Of a stretch of DNA of 64,000 nt, positions 11,517 to 23,161 are shown piece by piece. The stretch lies in contig JASWHV010000001.1 of assembly GCA_030760725.1 (NCBI GenBank), positions 27,029,928-27,093,927 of the forward strand. The letters are read 5' to 3'. This stretch comes from Neostapfia colusana (Eukaryota; Streptophyta; Magnoliopsida; Poales; Poaceae). The translations under genes and the position numbers were made by a program. Under the pieces are notes generated by a model that made no database searches, had not been told where the DNA came from, and saw only the letters and a list, made by a program, of their open reading frames with translations. Each line of letters opens with the position of its first letter. Positions within the stretch are counted from its first letter, which is position 1.

Positions 11517-13139
11517 ATGAGTTCTTCCTCCTCTACATCTGTGGTCGGCTTCAATACTCTCAATCATCACGTTGAGAAATTGACGCGCAAAAACTATCTT
11601 CTATGGCGCGCGCAAGTACTTCCTGCAATTTGCGGAGCGCAACTAGATGGCTTCCTTGATGGGACCAAGCCACGACCATAAGAGATGATTGTTGTTGAAA
11701 AGCCAGACAAAAGCACGGAGAAGATGAAGAATCCTGAATTTCTGACTTGGGTAATTCAGGATCAACAGCTGTTAAGCTACCTGAATTCTACCTTGTCAAA
11801 AGAAATTCTAGCGCAAGTGGGGATGTACTCATCGTCAGCTGAAGTCTAGAAGGTGATCCAGGAAACGTTTGTATCTCAATCAAGGGCAAGGATAATGCAT
11901 CTACGGGCCAAGATTTCAAGCATAAGGAAGGGAGATCTCTTCATCACAGCAAATTTTTCGAATATGAAACAATATGCAGATGAGATGGCTGCAGCAGGAA
12001 AAAGATTGGAAGATGATGATATAGTTGCTTACATCCTCGCGGGACTTGACGCATACTAAAATTCCCTTGTAGAAAACGCAAGTACCAGGACAGATGCGGT
12101 TTCTTTATCTGATTTGTTTGCCCAGCTCTTGGCAACAGAAGCACAGTTAGAGAGGCAAAATCAAGAACAATACCAGTACAATGCAAATGCGACAACACGA
12201 GGTAACTTTCGTGGTCGTGGTGGAAGGAACAACCGTGGCCGCGGGCATGGACAGGGGCGCGACGGCACACCAGACAGCCAACCAGTCTGTCAGCTATGTG
12301 AGAAGGTTGGACACACAGTTGCCAGATGTTGGAAAAGGTTTGATAGAGAATTCAAGCCTGAAGAAAGATTTGCGAACAGTGCTACTGCATCTTATGGCGT
12401 GGACACCAACTGGTACACAGATACTGGAGCTGCATACCATATAACAGGAGAATTAGACAAGTTGACAACTAAAGAAAAGTATAGTGGTCAAGAAAAAATG
12501 CACGCTGCGAGTGGTTCAGGTATGAAAATTTATTTTGTTGGTAATTTCACTTTGGATACCCCTGTAAATCAACTTAGTCTCAACAATATTCTTCATGTTC
12601 CCACCACCACCAAAAATCTCATATCCATTCATAAACTTACCAGTGATAATCCTATTTTTATTGAGTATCACTCACAATATTTTTTGGTAAAGGATCGAAC
12701 TACGAAGAAGGTCCTTCTACGAGGCAAATGTAAAGGGGGGCTTTATCTGTGGCCTTCTCCGGAAAATTCCTCAAGCGGATGTGTTCTCATGACTACAAAA
12801 CCGTCCCTTGAAATGTGGCATGATGGATTAGGCCATCCTTCCTTGACAATAGTCAATAAAGTAGTGAGTGGAAATAATTTATCTTGTTCCTTAAAGTCCA
12901 ATAAAATCCAAGTGTGTGATGCGTGTCAGCAAGGCAAGAGTCATCAATTGCCCTTTCCTAGATCTAGCAGTAGATCTCAAGCACCATTAGATCTTGTTTT
13001 CTCACACGTATGGGGTCCAGCACCCACATCCATAGGTCGAAATAATTACTATGTGAGCTTCATTGATTTTAGTAAGTTTACTTGGATCTTTTTAATTCGA
13101 CACAAGTTAGAGGTATTTCACAAATTCTATTTGTTTTAG
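11517..13139 (+). pseudogene. Copia2 gag, protease and start of integrase in one frame with three nonsense codons
   Basis: A single frame runs from the ATG at 11517 to a TAG at 13139, interrupted only by TAA 11679-11681, TAG 11847-11849 and TAA 12057-12059. Gag opens with the copia capsid fold signature (K-L-T-R-K-N-Y-L-L-W-R). An Arg/Gly-rich stretch and a CX2CX4HX4C knuckle follow (12288-12329, C-Q-L-C-E...H-T-V-A-R-C). Protease has the catalytic triad D-T-G (12420-12428) where most copia elements have D-S-G. The GAG-pre-integrase zinc region has W-H-D-G-L-G-H-P and C-D-A-C-Q-Q-G-K-S-H. The integrase core begins with a D-L-V-F-S motif, where many relatives have a second acidic residue (S-D-V-W-G). 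Cytoplasmic particle assembly, maturation and integration would be its roles if it were intact. Confidence 0.9.
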
Positions 13140-13698
13140 ACCATGGTGAAAAAATTATTTAACAGGAAAATCTTCTTAATGCAAATAGACTGGAGAGGAG
13201 AATACCAGAAACTTCACTCCTTTTTGAACAAGTTGGCATTACTCATCAAGTTGCATGTCCTCACGCGCATCACCAAAATGGGTCAGCCGAACGGAAACAT
13301 AGACATATTGTTGAGGTCGGACTCACTGTCCTTGCTCACGCTTTCATGCCATTAAAGTTTTAGAATGAAGATTTTTCGACTGCTGCATATATTATCAATA
13401 GGATTCCCTCTCGAGTCGTAAATTATGAAACCCCTATAGAAAAATTATTTGGAATAAAACCTGACTATTTACAATTTAAAGTGTTTGGTTGTGTTTGTTG
13501 GCCAAACCTTCGTCCCTATAATAATCACAAATTAGCTTTCGGTTCTAAATAGTGTGCGTTCTTGGGATACAGTCCAATACACAAAGGATATAAGTGCCTT
13601 GATATAGCCACTGGTAGGGTCTATAGTTCCTCAGATGTCATCTTTGATGAGACTATTTTCCCTTCAAACATTTACATCCCAAAGCAGGAGCTCAATTA
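13140..13698 (+). pseudogene. Copia2 integrase, C-terminal part, several frames
   Basis: Continues from the stop at 13139. The pieces seen in shifting frames are a D-W-R-G-E-Y motif (second catalytic aspartate region, about 13187), the A-E-R-K-H motif (about 13287-13310) with the catalytic glutamate, and the linker with N-R-I-P-S-R and V-F-G-C-V-C-W-P-N. The last part (V-Y-S-S-S-D-V-I-F-D-E-T, about 13620-13660) is typical of the end of copia integrase. At least one frameshift and two stops break it. Confidence 0.8.
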
Positions 13699-14107
13699 AG
13701 GTCCGAGCTCCCTCTCCTTCATCCTACTTTGCTTCTTATTGCAGGGAATACACGTGGTGTTATTCAACAAGATAATTTTTCAGATTTTGCAAACACATCG
13801 CATTTTTCTGACCATAATACTGCTGGAGAGGATTATTGCATGCAGCACACAGCTGAAGAAGGAGAATTGGTGGCTCCTTGAGTCTGGCGCCATGCACCGA
13901 AGCAGTTCAATTCGAGTACAAACACACGACTCCCTCTCCAAATCCGGAGTCTGACCTCGCGTGTGCTGATCGGGGGCATGTTGAGCATCAGCAGAGTTTG
14001 GCTGGCCTGACTGAAACACGAAGCAATAGGACTCGTCCAACAACACGGTTACAGAACAACATCACTAAGCCAATAAGTTTGGTTCTGATTTCGTATGTTT
14101 ACTAACT
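13699..14107 (+). other. Copia2 integrase to RT linker, degenerate
   Basis: Low-conservation spacer of the polyprotein. Short open stretches exist in all frames, and none carries a recognisable domain. Copia linkers are normally poorly conserved, so this is expected decay and not a separate feature. Confidence 0.6.
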
Positions 14108-15094
14108 ACTATAGGGGAACTAGGGAATCTTGAACAGGCACTTGAAGATAAGAATTGGAAGAAGGCAATGGATGAGGAGTTTCAGGCACTCAAGAAAAAT
14201 CATACTTGGCATCTTGTTCCAAAAACAGGAGTGGGCCATATAATAGACTCCAAATGGGTCTATAAAATCAAGAGAAAAGCATATAGAACTATCGACAGTA
14301 CAAAGCTAGATTGGTTGCAAAAGGGTTCAAGCAAAGGTATGGAATTGATTATGAAAATACTTTTAGTCATGTTGTTAAAGAAGCTACTATTTGAATTGTG
14401 CTATCCATTATTGTTTTAAGAAACTGGTGTTTAAGACAGTTTGATGTCCAAAATGCATTTCTTCATGGAGACTTAGTAGAAGAAGTATATATAGCTCAAC
14501 CACCCGGTTATGAAGACAAGAGATATCCTAATTTTGTTTGTAAATTAGATAAAGCTCTTTATGGACTAAAACATGCACCAAGGGCATGGTATTCTAAGTT
14601 AGCCTTGAGACTTGTTAGCCTTGGTTTCATACCTTCAAAAGGAGACACTTTCTTGTTCTTCTATAGGAAAGAAAGATCACTATTTATTTGCTAATATATG
14701 TGGATGACATTGTGGTTGCTAGTTCCTCATAGCAGGCAGTTGAGGCGCTATTAAAGGATCTAAAGAAAGACTTTGCATTGAAGGACTTGGGAGCACTGCA
14801 TTATTTTCTAGGAATAGTAGTGGAACAGGATAAAGAAGAAGTTTTGCTAAATCAAAGAAAATATGCCACTGAACTAATAAGAAAGGCAGGTATGGAGGGT
14901 TGTAAATCAGTCAGTACACCGTTATCTACAACAGAAAATTTTTCAACTTATGGTGGACAGACACTAAATGTGCATGAAGCTACTTGTTACAGAAGTAATT
15001 ATAGGTGCACTACAATATCTGACACTTACCAGACCTGATCTACCATATCCTGTTAATAAAGTATGTCAATTCTTACATTGTCCCAGTGACATTC
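14108..15094 (+). pseudogene. Copia2 reverse transcriptase, interrupted by SIRE3
   Basis: RNA-dependent DNA polymerase of the element. Motifs in order: W-K-K-A-M-D-E-E-F, S-K-W-V-Y-K-I-K, Q-F-D-V-Q-N-A-F-L-H-G (about 14440-14470), K-A-L-Y-G-L-K-H-A-P-R-A-W-Y (about 14550-14590), the catalytic Y-V-D-D (14697-14708, intact), and K-D-L-G-A-L-H-Y-F-L-G (about 14780-14810). Four or more frame changes and stops occur, for example after 14400 and before the YVDD. It ends at the left TSD copy of SIRE3 (CATTC, 15090-15094). The next codons are at 34830. Confidence 0.9.
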
Positions 15095-15998
15095 TGAATG
15101 TGGCCTAGAGGGGGTGAATAGGCGTTGAAAACTTTTCCTGCAACACTTAACAAATTCGTCAAATACAGGAGGGGCCGGACTAGTCCGGTATCGGTACGGG
15201 CTAGTCCGGTATGCTAGTTATACCGACGAAAAGATAGATTGTTTAATGTATTCTCCTCAAATGTTATAGCAGAGGAATTAAGTAAATTATCCTAACAACT
15301 TGTGTAAGATTTAGGATGATTAATTTGAACGAGGAATACAAGGTTAATATAAGTTGCAAGATTAATCAAACCTATGCCCTAGATGATGATGATGATTGCA
15401 AAAGTAAGTAACAAGAACACAAGAGACAGGGATTTTTACCGAGGTTTGATCTCACCAAAGAGATCTACTTCCTTGTTGAGGAGCCCACACAGAGTCGGGT
15501 CTCAATCAACTCTTTACCTCTTCAAGTCACCACGAAGGCCAACTTGAGTTCCACTATCACGGGGGCAATCCAAGTCAGTTGGGCAACCTCACACGTTGAA
15601 GGATCCCACAAAATTGCAGAGAGAAAAGCGATCAAACACACTCGAAAGATTTACAACAGATGCAAGAGTGTGTAAGAGATCAAACCCCAAGAGCTTAGCA
15701 ATGCGTAGAAAACGATCTCCCTATCCCAAATCTGGATTCCCAAAAGATTTAACTTTTAAGGGCTTTAGATGTGTGGGGAGAGGTGTTTCTGTGCTCTTGG
15801 GATGAGTGGCGGCGCTAGGGTTCTTAGTTGTTCACCATTGTGCACGGTTATATGTTTTTGGGTCATGGATCACCTATTTATAGAGTTTCCAAAAAAGTTA
15901 CCGTCAGGAATCCCGACTGCCGTACTAGTCTGCTCTGGGGACCGGACTAGTCCGGTGTGCTGTGTAAAATTTGCGTGAATTGTGCAGCACACCAGAAA
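15095..15998 (-). repeat. SIRE3 3' LTR, truncated
   Basis: Matches 33350-34238 of the complete 5' LTR. The match stops at a shared GAAA, where the sequence switches to the interior of a gypsy LTR. The missing 586 bp (equivalent to 34239-34824) include the LTR start and most palindromic repeats. Small indels distinguish the two copies, including an extra palindrome unit near 15185-15205 here. Confidence 0.92.
15873..15883 (-). promoter_or_regulatory. TATA box in SIRE3 3' LTR
   Basis: The minus strand reads CTATAAATAGG. The same box is found at the matching position of the 5' LTR (34113-34123). Confidence 0.6.
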
Positions 15999-18900
15999 TT
16001 CATGGTGGCAACCTTATGATTTTAGGGTGGGCTAAAAAGGAGTTAATTATGATCATTTGCGAATTCGTGCTGAATTCAAATTTGAAAGGCAAATTCAATC
16101 TAAACTTGTGAGGTTCAGTTTAGGACCAAGAGTGATCAAGCATGTGCTATAAGCAAATAAAAATTTTCACTCAAATTCAAATGGGTCATCACAAAAGAGG
16201 CTTTCAAACTATTGGTTCAAATTTTATCTTTGCAGTATCCAAAGTTAAAAATTTGATTCCATAATTTAAATCCTCAGCTCCAAATTTGTGGGAATGCAAA
16301 TTTTGCAAAAAAAATTGAAGAGCATGACTAAGTAATTCAAAGAGACCATCGAATGATATTTGATTTCAAATTCCAATTTTTGTTGGACGAAACTTCATCG
16401 TATGTCGAAGTGACATCCAAATTTAAACTCTCCAAATGGATTTTGGATCACCTGCTAAAAATTTAGATCTTTTTGGGAGGATAGGAAGAGGGAAAAAGGG
16501 GTGGACCCCACCTGTCAGTGAGCCAATTAGACTTGCACTCGAAGTCTTCCCTCTCTGTTCAGACTCGAACCAACCGGGAATCCTCCGAGCGCCACCGAGG
16601 GCTGGGAACAGAGCCACCTCCAGCTTCTTGCATCGAGCTGGCGACCTGCCCGTGGCTTCAACACCTTACGGCGTGATCTCTTCGCTCCCAAACTGCCACA
16701 CCGAGGCTCTGTCTCCCTCGCACAAGAACAGAGCAGAATCGCTCACGGCCGCCACTATTGATCGATCGGGAGCCGGCCAAACCTCATGCACAGCGCTCTT
16801 CCGAGCTGCAAAACGGCACTGAGTTATCTTCTTCCACTTCCTCAGCGCGAAAATGGAACGAGCTACGACTTCTCTAACCCTAGCGGAACGTTTCTCGCGG
16901 CGATCGAACTTCATCGCCGATCAGGCTCACGTGGACAGCCCAACCGAGGGGCTTTCACGCCCGAGCCAGGACGCCCAGAGAAGCATCGGAGCTCCCTGCT
17001 GCTCCTCGCTGAACCTCAGCTCAAGCCATGAATTCCCGAGCGAGAATTTAGCGATTTGCTATCGGCGCGTGCAAAGTGACCCCAGGGTAAGAATCTATCA
17101 AATTCGATCACACTTCTTGTTTTTAGGCCACCAAATCGTGCACACGTGAACTAGATTTACTAGCGGTCGATTTCCCTTCGCAAACCTAGTTTAAAACCGA
17201 CGGTGCGCGAGCTATTTCGATGTTTCCGTAGATGAAACGCCATTCTCTAGGATCCATGGATGCTCTAGGGCCAAGAAACACCGTGTTTTGAAGGGTAGAG
17301 AGGTTGACCGATGGTGCCGAAGCTTCCTCGGAGCTGCCACACATCGCCCGACCATTTCCGAACCTCTAGCGCTCTCACCGACCTCAAAAACAGATTTCCC
17401 GACCCCAAAAACCCCCGGGTGGCGAGTCTCCGGCCGGGAACCTGCGGCTGGCGAGGTCGCCGCCTCTATCCGGCAAGGTTATCGTGCGCGCGAGAGGGAG
17501 GCAGCAGGAGGAAGAAGGGTGGGACTGGCCCACCGGTCAGTGAGGGAAATTCAAATCCGGGATTTGCTGTGGCTCTGGATCCGGTGCGGCTACCCAGCTG
17601 AGAACCCCGTAGCCCGTGTGTTCCCGCATTCTATTGGCTGCAGTTTAAACCGTGGACCCAGCTTGAGTTTTCAATAGAAAATCAATTCCAGATTTGGTTC
17701 CAATTTAAGAAATTCTTAACTTCGTGTAGAAAACTCCAAATTGGGTTAGATTCAATTTACAAAGATCTATCCAAATATGAAACCCCATTTGTATTAAAGT
17801 AATAAGTTCTGGATATACTCAAGTAAAATTCCTGAATTTTGGATCAAAATACTTTCTTGTGACCAGGAACTCTCATGCAAAGTTTCAGCTCATGTTGAGT
17901 CTTAGATCTTCCTGTCCTTGTTCTCCATTCTTATGTATATGAGAAAAACATAGGAAATCTTGTTGGAACTAATTGGGACACAAGTTTCATTCACTTTAGC
18001 TGCAATTTGGCAAGCTAAGTCCCTGTGTAGTATAGGAAGTTCTGTAAAGATTCCAAAGCTATTAAATTTAAGGCTCTTTAGTTACACCCAAATCAATTCA
18101 GCCATATCATCATCCCATTAGAAACCATAGCACATGGTATAACTGAAATACTATGTGCAGATTGGATTTCTCTCTTTAAATTCTTTGCACAACAGAGGAA
18201 AATTTTCCTTCTTAGCACTCCCACACCATCCTCTGTTATTAACAAGTTTAAGTCTTAAATTATCTAAGTTGCATTATGAAACTTGTGCATATACATGTCG
18301 ATAGGACTTACAACGAAGGGGATCAACGGAGGAGTCCGATAGAGTGACTCCATTGAAGTGGATCAGTTGATCAATCCTCAAGGGATAAAAGACTCTAACT
18401 GAATTATATACTATTAGACCATACAAAACAGGCAAGCTCCGGTTTGCATTTAACTGCTATTAAGTTTTTACTTTGTATACACTATGTCGGTTAGGAATGA
18501 ACTGTGCACTAAGTCTAGATGTTTGATACTCCTCTTGCATGATCAGAAAACCCATGGAGTATTTGGGTAGATGTCTTTTCATCGTGTAGAAACTGCCATG
18601 CTTATGGAGGACTTGGTAGAAGTCGAGTGGTTGGACTCTACTCGCATGGATAGGAACTGGGGAGCACAGTGGATTGGTTCAAGAAATTGTTAGAAAGTTG
18701 AAATGAGACCGGGCAGGTTGTAGGAACAACAGGACATGGGGGCCTGGGTGCGTTAGACCTGTCCGTGTCGATTGAGGACTGATCCGTGTGCGGCCCTGCT
18801 GAATAAGTTTGAATGTACCGAAGACATATCGGATATATGGTGTCCAATAAACTGATGTAACCTATACCTCCGGGCGTCGAGGCATAACGCACCGATTTAT

Positions 18901-19879
18901 AGGTGTAGGTTGAGGGCAGCAAGGTGGAAATCCGCTAACGGGCATAGAGAGATGATCCGTGTAGGGAACCTCCTACTCGTTTGGATGCGACCGGTTCGAC
19001 GTTTGGGCTGTTTGGTGAAAGGTTGTCCCGTACAACATCGGTGGAGCGTACTGTGTGGTGCTCCAAGTATGGGCGTACGTGACGTGCTATTCGGGTATCC
19101 CTGCAGGTATATATTGAGTCGATTTGCCGTCCCTCGCGGTTATGAGTACCGCTTGTTCACTGTGTCGTGACGTAAAAATTACTTGCACCGAGATAAGAAT
19201 TAATCACTATTGTTTTGATGTTGATACTAGCAATGTAATGTTATCTTCTATGAATAGGTTAGTGCAAATTTGATTCATTTCCACTGTGAGCAAGTTACAT
19301 CGGGAGAAATGGTTTCTTGTTTGATTGTGGACTCCAGATGTGAGGTGCTCAAGGTTATGCTTAATTTGCTGCTAATAATACCTGAAAGTAAGGATCCATA
19401 ATTAGGCGAGTTCATATGCGATTTACTATCCTATGTTATGTCTTTACCATCATGTAAAGTTTCATGATTAGGTTCGACAATTTTGTCTTGCTGAGCTTTA
19501 TGCTCATGGATACTATACTAGTTGTTTTGCAGGTAATAACACTACGCTTATGAGCATGGTTGTCCGATGAGACTCGGAACTCACCGAGTGGTAAACTCAT
19601 GGAAACCCCTGCCGCTGCTATTGTTATCATGTTGCTAGTGAGAAGAGTCCGCAGGCTAGACGTCTTCTCTGTTGCTTAGCTTAGATATGAGACGTGAGTT
19701 GTATTAGTCTTCCGTTGTAGTTTATTTTGAGAAGTATTTGTAAAATTAACACTTGTAAGCTTCCACATGAGTTATGTAATATGATGCTTTATTGTGTGTG
19801 TTGTTGGGTGCCGCATCGCACGGCACCACCCAATGCGATTCCCGGGCGAGCATGCGACCCCGAGATGGGGCGCCCGACA
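15999..19879 (+). repeat. Gypsy2 5' LTR, 5'-truncated
   Basis: Aligns with 35499-39429 of Gypsy3 with high identity. It lacks a block of about 400 bp present there at about 37340-37720, and it has a block of about 360 bp (about 19060-19400) that Gypsy3's 5' LTR lacks near 38950. It ends CCCGACA just before the primer site. The GC-rich part (16540-17090) has ORF-like stretches in the sense direction, for example 16436-16822 and 16853-17149, with no recognisable product. Confidence 0.88.
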
Positions 19880-19882
19880 GAG

Positions 19883-19894
19883 TGGTATGAGAGC
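19883..19894 (+). other. Gypsy2 primer-binding site, variant
   Basis: Reads TGGTATGAGAGC, three bases past the LTR end. The canonical site in Gypsy1 is TGGTATCAGAGC. Gypsy3 has the same C-to-G change. Confidence 0.85.
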
Positions 19895-21357
19895 TGCATT
19901 GGGAATAGTGCACAGAATAAGGATCGTATTATGATAAAAAGTTAGGATATGGTTAGAAAACGGTACTAGGCCCACATAAGGACTACGATATTAGCATATT
20001 ATGAAGGTGACAACCTAACTTACTTGATTATGTCCCAAAATCATGCATCTCGGGACTTTCTATGTCTTGGGGGTGCATGTATGCACTGTCCACCAGTGCG
20101 CACAAAAGATGAAGGGTGGAGCCCCACGGGTGGCAGGTAATCCGACCAATTCATATGTTCTATATGACTCTTCATGTCGTTTGGAGTATGTGAGCAATGC
20201 CTTTCCCCGGCGTGCTACAAGCAAGTAGGTGGAGACCCCGTCACGTGGTTGGTAACGTGAACACGTAGCTCAAAGCGTGTTATGGAGCCAGATTCAGTTG
20301 TGCGACTGAGTCCGATGATTGTGTGGTTTATGCAGGTACACTAAGCATGAAACCTGTATTACGAGTGGAACACATCTGCGAGTGACCATTCTTTGTGCCA
20401 CCTAAGGATGCCTATATGCCGGTGTAATCCGGTTAGGATTTTCTTTTGTGAGGCAACGTAGTACCGACATGAAGCTTACGGTGCATCGACACCATACTAC
20501 ACCGGATAACTTCTTTCCTATAAAGAAATGATTCATGAACTAACTTTTAAACTAAAAATGGAAGTCTAAAAATACATTAGTTACTAAGCTCTTCATTTGA
20601 ACTAAGATTCAAATAAGAGCAGTGCTAGGCTTCGAAAAGTCCAAAACAGAATGCTCTGTTTCTGGCAGGAATTATTGCTGGAATTTGACAGAGCGTAACT
20701 ATGAGTAGAGTTACCCAATGGAGGTGTAGGATACAGTTATGTAAAGGTTTTTAATGCTCTACAACTTTTCTGTAGGCCTCCAGAGCCAAATCCCAAGCCA
20801 AACTGGTTGAATGTTCAGTTTAATGCACACTGTCCAGAAACAGGACAGATGCAAACTTCTCTGGATATTTCTGTTTATCATCCATAACTCTCCGTAGAAA
20901 AATCTCTAAGGGTCATATGATACGCCGTTGGGGAGGTGATCATATGTGTAACATTTTTTAGTTCAAAGTTTTTTCAGAATTATATTGTATTTGGATGTAT
21001 AACTGTGATAAAACAGCCACATTTAGAGGAGATGGTGGCAAATTTTATCCAGAAATTCTGTCAATTTGAGCAATCATAACTTTTGATCAAGAGACGATCT
21101 GGAGGCATATAAATGCTCATTGGAAAGATGTTGAAGTTAATTTTAACTTTGGTATGCAACTTGAGTTATGAAAATGCTGCTAAACAGATCAAAAATCTGG
21201 GTTAAGGACAGAAAGGTCTGTTCTGTACAGAAAAAAATGGACTGGTTAGGCCTACCACACGGAAGTGATTAAACTCGAAGATATTCTGGTGGTACGTGAC
21301 ACTGATGTGTTTTCCCTATGATTTACCGGGCAGACCGCCCGAACAGGGCGTCGAGTT
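19895..21357 (+). other. Gypsy2 leader and residual pol linker
   Basis: About 1.4 kb of untranslated leader matching 39445-40860 of Gypsy3, followed from about 21265 by a short piece equal to the protease-RT linker (K-L-E-D-I motif). It is joined to the SIRE3 sequence at about 21357. No other gene seen. Confidence 0.75.
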
Positions 21358-21471
21358 TGAAACTTAAAAACACAAAAGATACATGTCCATGGTCACTAGT
21401 CCTTAAGGCTCAAAATAGACTACTAACACTACTAGTCTAGTCTCAATCTCTCCCCCTTTGGCATCAAGGTA
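21358..21471 (-). other. SIRE3 3' untranslated region after the third ORF
   Basis: On the minus strand it reads GATGCCAAAGGGGGAGAG, then AT-rich sequence; the same purine-rich string follows the third ORF of SIRE4 at about 55308-55326. The true polypurine tract and LTR start were lost with the adjoining deletion. Confidence 0.65.
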
Positions 21472-23064
21472 CTAAAAAGGGAAAAAACCATCACTCTCTC
21501 TATCACTCTCAGTCCTGTCTTCATCTTCGTCTTCATCTTCAGACTCATGAGCATGCCGAGGAGGAGGAGGAACAGTGACACCTACAAGTCCAAAGGAGGC
21601 CGATTCTTGTTCTGTGAGAGGCGCCATCTCTATGATATTTTCTTCGGAATCCTCTAAAATTTGAGGAGATCCCACTGGTTCAATATCAAGCTTCTCATAG
21701 ATTGCTTTGATGTTTGCCTTCGTATACCTCTGGTGCCTCTTCCTGGACAAGCTTTTCTTGTGTTGCTTAACCTCCACTTTACGGCAGGATGCAAAGATGG
21801 AGGAAAGAATCTTCAATACACCACTAGATGACTCTTTGGAGGATGGAGGAGCGGAGGTAGCAGCTGGAGTCCTTGTGCCTTCATTTGCTTGCTTTGATCT
21901 TTGTTCTACTGCAGGTGAGGCAGAGGCATTTGTAACATTGTAGACCGGTGGCTTCTGGGGCTTGAGGCCTGCATGCTCAACATCTTTGACAAACTCAAGG
22001 TCGGTTACCTTCTCAATCATGAACATGATGTAAGGTGCATAGCCACAGGACCTATTCGGAGTGATTGAGATGTTCACAATATCATTGTAGATATATTCAA
22101 AGGTATTGAAGGTCCTTTTCTTGCTTATTAATTTCATCAAGGTCCTTAGAGTTCCTTGAATTGTCCATTCATCTCCATCCTTTGGAGCAATAGTCTTCCT
22201 CAAAATTCTGTTAAGCACGGCAAAGAATGGGTTCAAGTACTTTGTGGTAGGTTCCTTGTATGGCATTCTTGTGTCATAGAGGAAGGCTAGCTCATCCTTC
22301 TCCAAAGGATTCAAGTTGTGAATCACAAGCTCATTTTCCAAAGTTTCTTCAAGATGGAGTGTCCTGGCAAACTCCTCATAAGTGACACTATACTTGGATC
22401 CATGAGTCATCCAAGTGATCTCATCCCCATCATCCTGTGCAAAGTAGAGAGTAGAGTAAAATTGAGTGATGGCTTCATTGTTCCAATTATATCGGAAGGA
22501 TAGGAGATCCTTCAAGCCATGCCTTTCCAATGCCTCTAAGACTTCATGATATGCTTAATAGTTCTTGGATTGTAGATAAGTCATGTCCACCCATTGACTG
22601 GCAACCACTGAATTTCTCATCTTCCTGTATACATGCTCATAATAATCAGCATGGGAGTGGCTCCAGAACCTCGGGTCAGCGGATTGCTTTGGCTGCTCAT
22701 AGACTTCAACTTTTCTGAGCTTGTCAGCCAAGTCATTTCCTTTACCCATGAAATCATCATCTGAGTGCTGCCTGTTGCGCTGTACAGGAGGTTTCATCTT
22801 TAGTGGACCAATGAGTCCACTTGCAAGTCCTTTGCCCTTGCTAGTGCTTCTCCTTGGTACCGTTGAGCTGGCACCTGCACCATCCTTGCTAGATGGCTTA
22901 TTGACTATCACCTTCCTCTTTCTTGGAAGCACATCATCAGGAGGAGAATCATTTGCATCATTGTCATGGTGCTTCTTGCTTCTTAGCTCTTTTGCCCGGG
23001 CCACTCTCTCGTGGTCACGCTCAGCTTCATAATCAAACATGATGTCATCTGATGTGGACGACAT
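21472..23064 (-). pseudogene. SIRE3 third ORF (ORF3), downstream of pol, one nonsense codon
   Basis: A frame of about 530 codons running from the ATG at 23064 to 21472, broken only by TAA 22557-22555 (residue ~170). The N-terminal third is charged and Lys/Ser-rich, ending in a D-P-R-F-W...D-Y-Y...V-Y-R-K-M block. The middle (about residues 180-340) is globular with N-W-N-N-E-A-I-T-Q-F-Y, I-T-W-M-T-H-G and R-I-L-R-K-T-I-A-P-K-D motifs. The tail is Ser/Pro-rich with a terminal Glu/Asp run. It resembles the family annotated in plants as putative plant transposon protein, which has no proven function. SIRE4 has the same ORF in the same place (53504-55266). In soybean SIRE1 this position holds an env-like ORF, but no signal peptide or membrane segment is visible here. 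The start is split from pol by the solo LTR at 23162-27024. Confidence 0.8.
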
Positions 23065-23161
23065 CGTGCCTCACACAGGGTGACAAGGTGTGATAAGAAT
23101 AGGAATTAGACTTTGTGGAGACAGGAATTTAGAAGTTCAAACTGTCAAGGGGCCGGACTTG
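23065..23161 (-). other. SIRE3 spacer immediately upstream of ORF3
   Basis: The end of the pol-ORF3 spacer. On the minus strand a possible splice acceptor (CCTGTGTGAG/G) lies 5 nt before the ORF3 ATG. It includes the left TSD copy of the solo LTR (ACTTG, 23157-23161). Confidence 0.45.

Larger units (their letters stand above)
15999..21357 (+). mobile_element. Gypsy2: fragment of a gag-less gypsy element
   Basis: Plus-strand remains: LTR lacking its first ~300 bp (15999-19879), primer site 19883-19894, leader to about 21260, then about 30 codons of the protease-RT linker, ending abruptly near 21357. Neither end is a proper LTR terminus and no TSD exists. The left junction shows a GAAA microhomology with the SIRE3 LTR. 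The leader-to-pol junction is the same as in Gypsy3, so gag and most of protease were already missing before this copy formed. The 3' half (RT to 3' LTR) is gone. Confidence 0.85.

Noticed and set aside
15380..15400. GATGATGAT microsatellites at 15380 and 33620
   Set aside because: They are the same LTR position in both SIRE3 LTRs; simple repeats without further structure.
17080..17125. GGTAAG...TTTTTAG resembling a small intron in the gypsy LTR
   Set aside because: About 40 bp, shorter than plant introns can normally be, and the donor is not kept in the solo LTR copy.
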